From NCBI GenBank assembly GCA_964618975.1, contig CAZUDI010000073.1, positions 1 through 16,294 of the forward strand: DNA of 16,294 nt, in the 5' to 3' direction. The stretch's first letter is position 1, and every line of letters starts with the position of its first letter. Of the stretch, positions 14,137-16,294 are shown one piece after another. The translations under genes were made by a program, and so were the position numbers. This DNA is from CAZUDI01 sp964618975. GTDB taxonomy: Bacteria; Desulfobacterota; Desulfomonilia; UBA1062. The notes under the pieces are model-generated. The model searched no databases. It was given only the letters and a program-made list of their open reading frames with translations, and was not told where the DNA came from.

Positions 14137-14447
14137 GGGCTTATCTGCTCCTGGTGCTGCTCATGGGACTGGTGACCTATATCCCGCGCTGGCTGCCCCT
14201 GGAGGTGCTCTCGCGCCGGGCGCTGCCGTCGGCCCTGGTGGAGTGGCTCGACCTCATCCCGGCCGCCATCCTGAGCGCGCTGATCGTCCCGGCCCTGGCC
14301 CTGGGCCCGGACAATACCCTTGAGCCCCTAAACCTCAGACTGCTCGTGGCCCTGCCCACCTTCGCCCTGGCGCTGATGACCCGCTCGCTGGGGCTGACCG
14401 TGATCGCCGGCATGCTGCTGTACTGGCTGGCAGGGTTGCTGGTCTGA
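14133..14447 (+). CDS. azlD: AzlD-family branched-chain amino acid exporter, small subunit
   Basis: A 104-residue protein with about four hydrophobic helices. The N-terminus LLLVLLMGLVTYIPRWLPL and the later LVALPTFALALMTRSLGLTVIAG agree with the AzlD/YgaH family (PF05437), and the length is normal. It is the obligate partner of AzlC in the exporter. Start ATG at 14133 overlaps the azlC stop by four bases, which fixes the start and implies equal-stoichiometry coupled translation. No separate promoter is needed. Confidence 0.92.
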   Translation: MRAYLLLVLLMGLVTYIPRWLPLEVLSRRALPSALVEWLDLIPAAILSALIVPALALGPDNTLEPLNLRLLVALPTFALALMTRSLGLTVIAGMLLYWLAGLLV

Positions 14448-14597
14448 TACAGCCCCAGCAGGACAGAACGCAACCCGGAGCAATGGAACCTGCATGGTCC
14501 GGGCCCGAGGCAAGCGATCTGCGGGCAGGTATGCCTATGGAGCGGGGTGCTTTGCGGTTGCACGGGCGACCGCGCGGCTGCTAAGAGATCTAAGGAG

Positions 14598-15467
14598 ATG
14601 CTGATCTATGTCAAGCTGATGCTGATGGCCCTCTGCTGGGGGGGCACGTTTGTAGCCGGCCGCATGATGGCGCCCTTCATCGGGCCCTTCTCGGGGGCCT
14701 TCCTGCGCTTTGCCCTGGCCTCGCTCGTACTGGTCGGTCTCACCTACCGCCGCGAGGGGGGCCTGCCGCGTCTGGAGGGGCGCCAATGGCTGAGGGCCTT
14801 CGTGCTCGGGCTGAGCGGGGTGTTCGCCTATAACGTGCTGTTCCTGGCCGGGCTGCAGACGGTCGGCGCCGCACGCGCCTCCCTGATCATTGCCACCAAC
14901 CCGGTCTTCCTGGCCCTGTTCGCGGCGGTCATCTTCGGCGAGCGCCTCGGAACAAGGCGCGCTTTGGGCGTCGTGCTCTCGCTGGCCGGCGCCGTGACCG
15001 CCATCACGCACGGCCACTGGCTGAGCGTATGCTCCGGCGGCATCGGCCTCGGCGAGCTGCTGCTCTTCGGCTGTGTGATGAGCTGGGTGATCTATTCGCT
15101 CACCGGCAAGGTCATGCTGCAGCACCTCTCACCCCTGTCCTCGGTGACCTGCGCCTCCCTCATCGGGGCGCTGCTGCTGCTTGTGCCGGCCCTGTGTGAG
15201 GGGCTGCCGACACACTTCATCCACCCCCACCCCACGGCCTGGCTGGGGGCGGCCTACCTGGCGTTCTTCGGCACCGTGCTCGGCTTCACCTGGTTCTATG
15301 AGGGCATACAGGCCCTCGGTCCGGCGCGCGCCGGGGTCTTCATCAATCTCGTGCCCGTATGCGCCATCGTCCTGGCGCGCCTCATCCTGCACGAACACCT
15401 CGACGCCTCGCTTATTACCGGGGCCGTCTTCGTGACCGCCGGAATCTTCCTCACCAACCGCGGCTGA
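14598..15467 (+). CDS. EamA/DMT-family membrane transporter (second copy type)
   Basis: A 289-residue protein with about ten membrane helices in two EamA repeats. YVKLMLMALCWGGTFVAGRMMAPFIGPF, then FLRFALASLVL, are typical first-repeat features; the second repeat starts near LLFGCVMSWVIYSLTGKVM and ends with GPARAGVFINLVPVCAIVLA and LTNRG. Its sequence is clearly different from the EamA protein at 542-1369, so the two are not a recent duplication. The ATG at 14598 directly touches AAGGAG, which is too close for an ideal site; a GTG at 14547 with GGAG upstream is an alternative but would add 17 atypical residues. It lies 150 bases after azlD and may be a separate unit. Substrate unknown. Confidence 0.85.
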   Translation: MLIYVKLMLMALCWGGTFVAGRMMAPFIGPFSGAFLRFALASLVLVGLTYRREGGLPRLEGRQWLRAFVLGLSGVFAYNVLFLAGLQTVGAARASLIIATNPVFLALFAAVIFGERLGTRRALGVVLSLAGAVTAITHGHWLSVCSGGIGLGELLLFGCVMSWVIYSLTGKVMLQHLSPLSSVTCASLIGALLLLVPALCEGLPTHFIHPHPTAWLGAAYLAFFGTVLGFTWFYEGIQALGPARAGVFINLVPVCAIVLARLILHEHLDASLITGAVFVTAGIFLTNRG

Positions 15468-15491
15468 AACCCCGCCACAGCGCGGCACAAA

Positions 15492-15513
15492 GCACACCGC
15501 AGGTCATGTGTGC
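15492..15513 (+). terminator. Possible weak terminator after the second EamA gene
   Basis: GCACAC (15492-15497) and GTGTGC (15508-15513) form a 6-bp stem with a 10-nt loop 25 bases after the stop codon. The bases that follow (GAAAATCCTT) have only a poor U content, so this is a weak candidate. Confidence 0.25.
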
Positions 15514-15593
15514 GAAAATCCTTGCCTGAAGGGCGCTGCGCGGATGTGCGCGGGAGCGGCGGTGCCTTGTATTGCGGTAGGAAGGAAAAGGAA

Positions 15594-15624
15594 ACCCGGC
15601 AGGGGCGGACCGCCCCTGCCGGGT
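15594..15624 (-). terminator. Strong palindromic terminator after ahcY
   Basis: A perfect inverted repeat of 15 bases per arm around the single base 15609 lies nine bases beyond the ahcY stop. Read on the minus strand the hairpin is followed by TTTCCTTTTCC, a pyrimidine tract rich in U, as expected for a Rho-independent terminator. On the plus strand no U-tract follows, but the hairpin could still slow polymerase coming from the EamA gene. Confidence 0.75.
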
Positions 15625-15632
15625 GATGCTTC

Positions 15633-16294
15633 TCAGTAGCGATAGTGCTCGGCCTTGAAGGGCCCCGTAACACTCACACCGATGTACTCGGCCTGTTTCT
15701 GGGTCAGGGTGGAGAGCTTGACCCCCAGCTTTTCGAGGTGCAGCCGGGCCACTTCTTCGTCCAGCAGTTTGGGCAGCGTGGTGACGCTCACGGCGCGCCG
15801 CTTGGTCCAGAGGTCGATCTGGGCCAGCACCTGGTTGGTGAAGGAGTTGGACATCACGAAGGATGGGTGTCCCGTGGCGCAGCCCAGATTCACCAGGCGC
15901 CCCTCGGCCAGCATGTAGATGCAGTGCCCGTCCGGGAAGACGAATTTGTCCACCTGGGGCTTGATGGTCAGCTTCTGGATGCCCGGTCGGGCCTCCAGGC
16001 GGCCGACCTGGATCTCGTTGTCGAAGTGGCCGATATTGCAGACGATCGACTGATCGGGCATCTGCTCCATGTGCTCGAGGGTGATGACGTCGCAGTTGCC
16101 GGTGGAGGTGACATAGATGTTGGCCTCGGAGAGGGCATCCTCCAGGGTGACCACCTCATAGCCCTCCATGGCCGCCTGCAGGGCGCAGATGGGGTCGATC
16201 TCGGTCACCAGCACCCGCGCGCCGAAGCCGCGCATGGATTGGGCGCAGCCCTTGCCCACGTCGCCGTAGCCGCACACGCATACCACCTTGCCCG
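15633..16294 (-). CDS. ahcY: S-adenosylhomocysteine hydrolase, C-terminal part (cut by window edge)
   Basis: The frame is open to the right edge of the window, so the N-terminal half of the protein lies outside. The visible 220 residues include the NAD-binding glycine motif VCGYGDVGKG, VTEIDPICALQAAMEGYEV, TSTGNCDVI, NIGHFDNEIQV, AEGRLVNLGCATGHPSFVMSNSF and the conserved C-terminal KAEHYRY. The enzyme, a cytosolic NAD-containing tetramer, splits S-adenosylhomocysteine into homocysteine and adenosine in the activated methyl cycle. The preserved C-terminal Lys and Tyr help bind NAD of the neighbouring subunit. It is transcribed convergently with the EamA gene and ends in a strong terminator. 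Nothing appears broken. Confidence 0.97.
   Translation of the reverse strand, partial: GKVVCVCGYGDVGKGCAQSMRGFGARVLVTEIDPICALQAAMEGYEVVTLEDALSEANIYVTSTGNCDVITLEHMEQMPDQSIVCNIGHFDNEIQVGRLEARPGIQKLTIKPQVDKFVFPDGHCIYMLAEGRLVNLGCATGHPSFVMSNSFTNQVLAQIDLWTKRRAVSVTTLPKLLDEEVARLHLEKLGVKLSTLTQKQAEYIGVSVTGPFKAEHYRY

Noticed and set aside
15566..15575. CTTGTATTGC, also found at 2822-2831 upstream of queD
   Set aside because: A ten-base match in 16 kb, in unrelated contexts, is too short to treat as a repeat without a genome search.

Overview
This 16.3 kb window is GC-rich (about 60-65% by eye), densely packed bacterial chromosome with no sign of phage, transposase, plasmid or CRISPR sequence. The organism cannot be named from the window alone. 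All five tRNAs carry an encoded CCA end. The order ispA-dxs-tlyA-ispH and the form of the Dxs are more like Desulfobacterota/Nitrospirota-type genomes than classical Gammaproteobacteria; this is an inference from gene order, not a placement.

Layout: (1) 1-499, a minus-strand tRNA operon (Pro-Arg-His-Arg-Lys) with a near-consensus promoter and an intrinsic terminator. (2) 542-2755, a tightly coupled minus-strand operon phoH-like/ybeY/EamA transporter. (3) 2866-5099, a plus-strand set divergent from phoH: a QueD-type enzyme, FolE2 (GTP cyclohydrolase IB) and a PurM/HypE-like protein. FolE2 makes the dihydroneopterin triphosphate that the QueD-type enzyme consumes, so the first two form one pterin/deazapurine module. 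(4) 5301-6635, a solitary biotin carboxylase on the minus strand, divergent from a secreted MltB-like lytic transglycosylase (6775-7683). (5) 7782-12873, a plus-strand isoprenoid operon: polyprenyl synthase (ispA), dxs, tlyA-type rRNA methyltransferase and an ispH whose reading frame runs on into a C-terminal domain of about 260 residues with many membrane segments. Junctions here are 3-4 bases or overlaps, implying translational coupling. (6) 12874-13407, a sparsely coding stretch with a small membrane-protein gene whose in-frame UGA is followed by a stem-loop that fits the general shape of a bacterial SECIS element. (7) 13408-14447, azlC-azlD branched-chain amino acid exporter pair; 14598-15467, a second EamA-type transporter. 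(8) 15633-16294, the C-terminal part of S-adenosylhomocysteine hydrolase on the minus strand, with a strong palindromic terminator.

Most of the content is housekeeping. The parts most worth a second look are the possible tiny selenoprotein (13135-13284), the IspH-membrane-domain fusion (11242-12873), the PTPS active-site motif carrying both Cys and Glu (2866-3231), and the HypE-like protein that lacks the HypE C-terminal cysteine (4080-5099).
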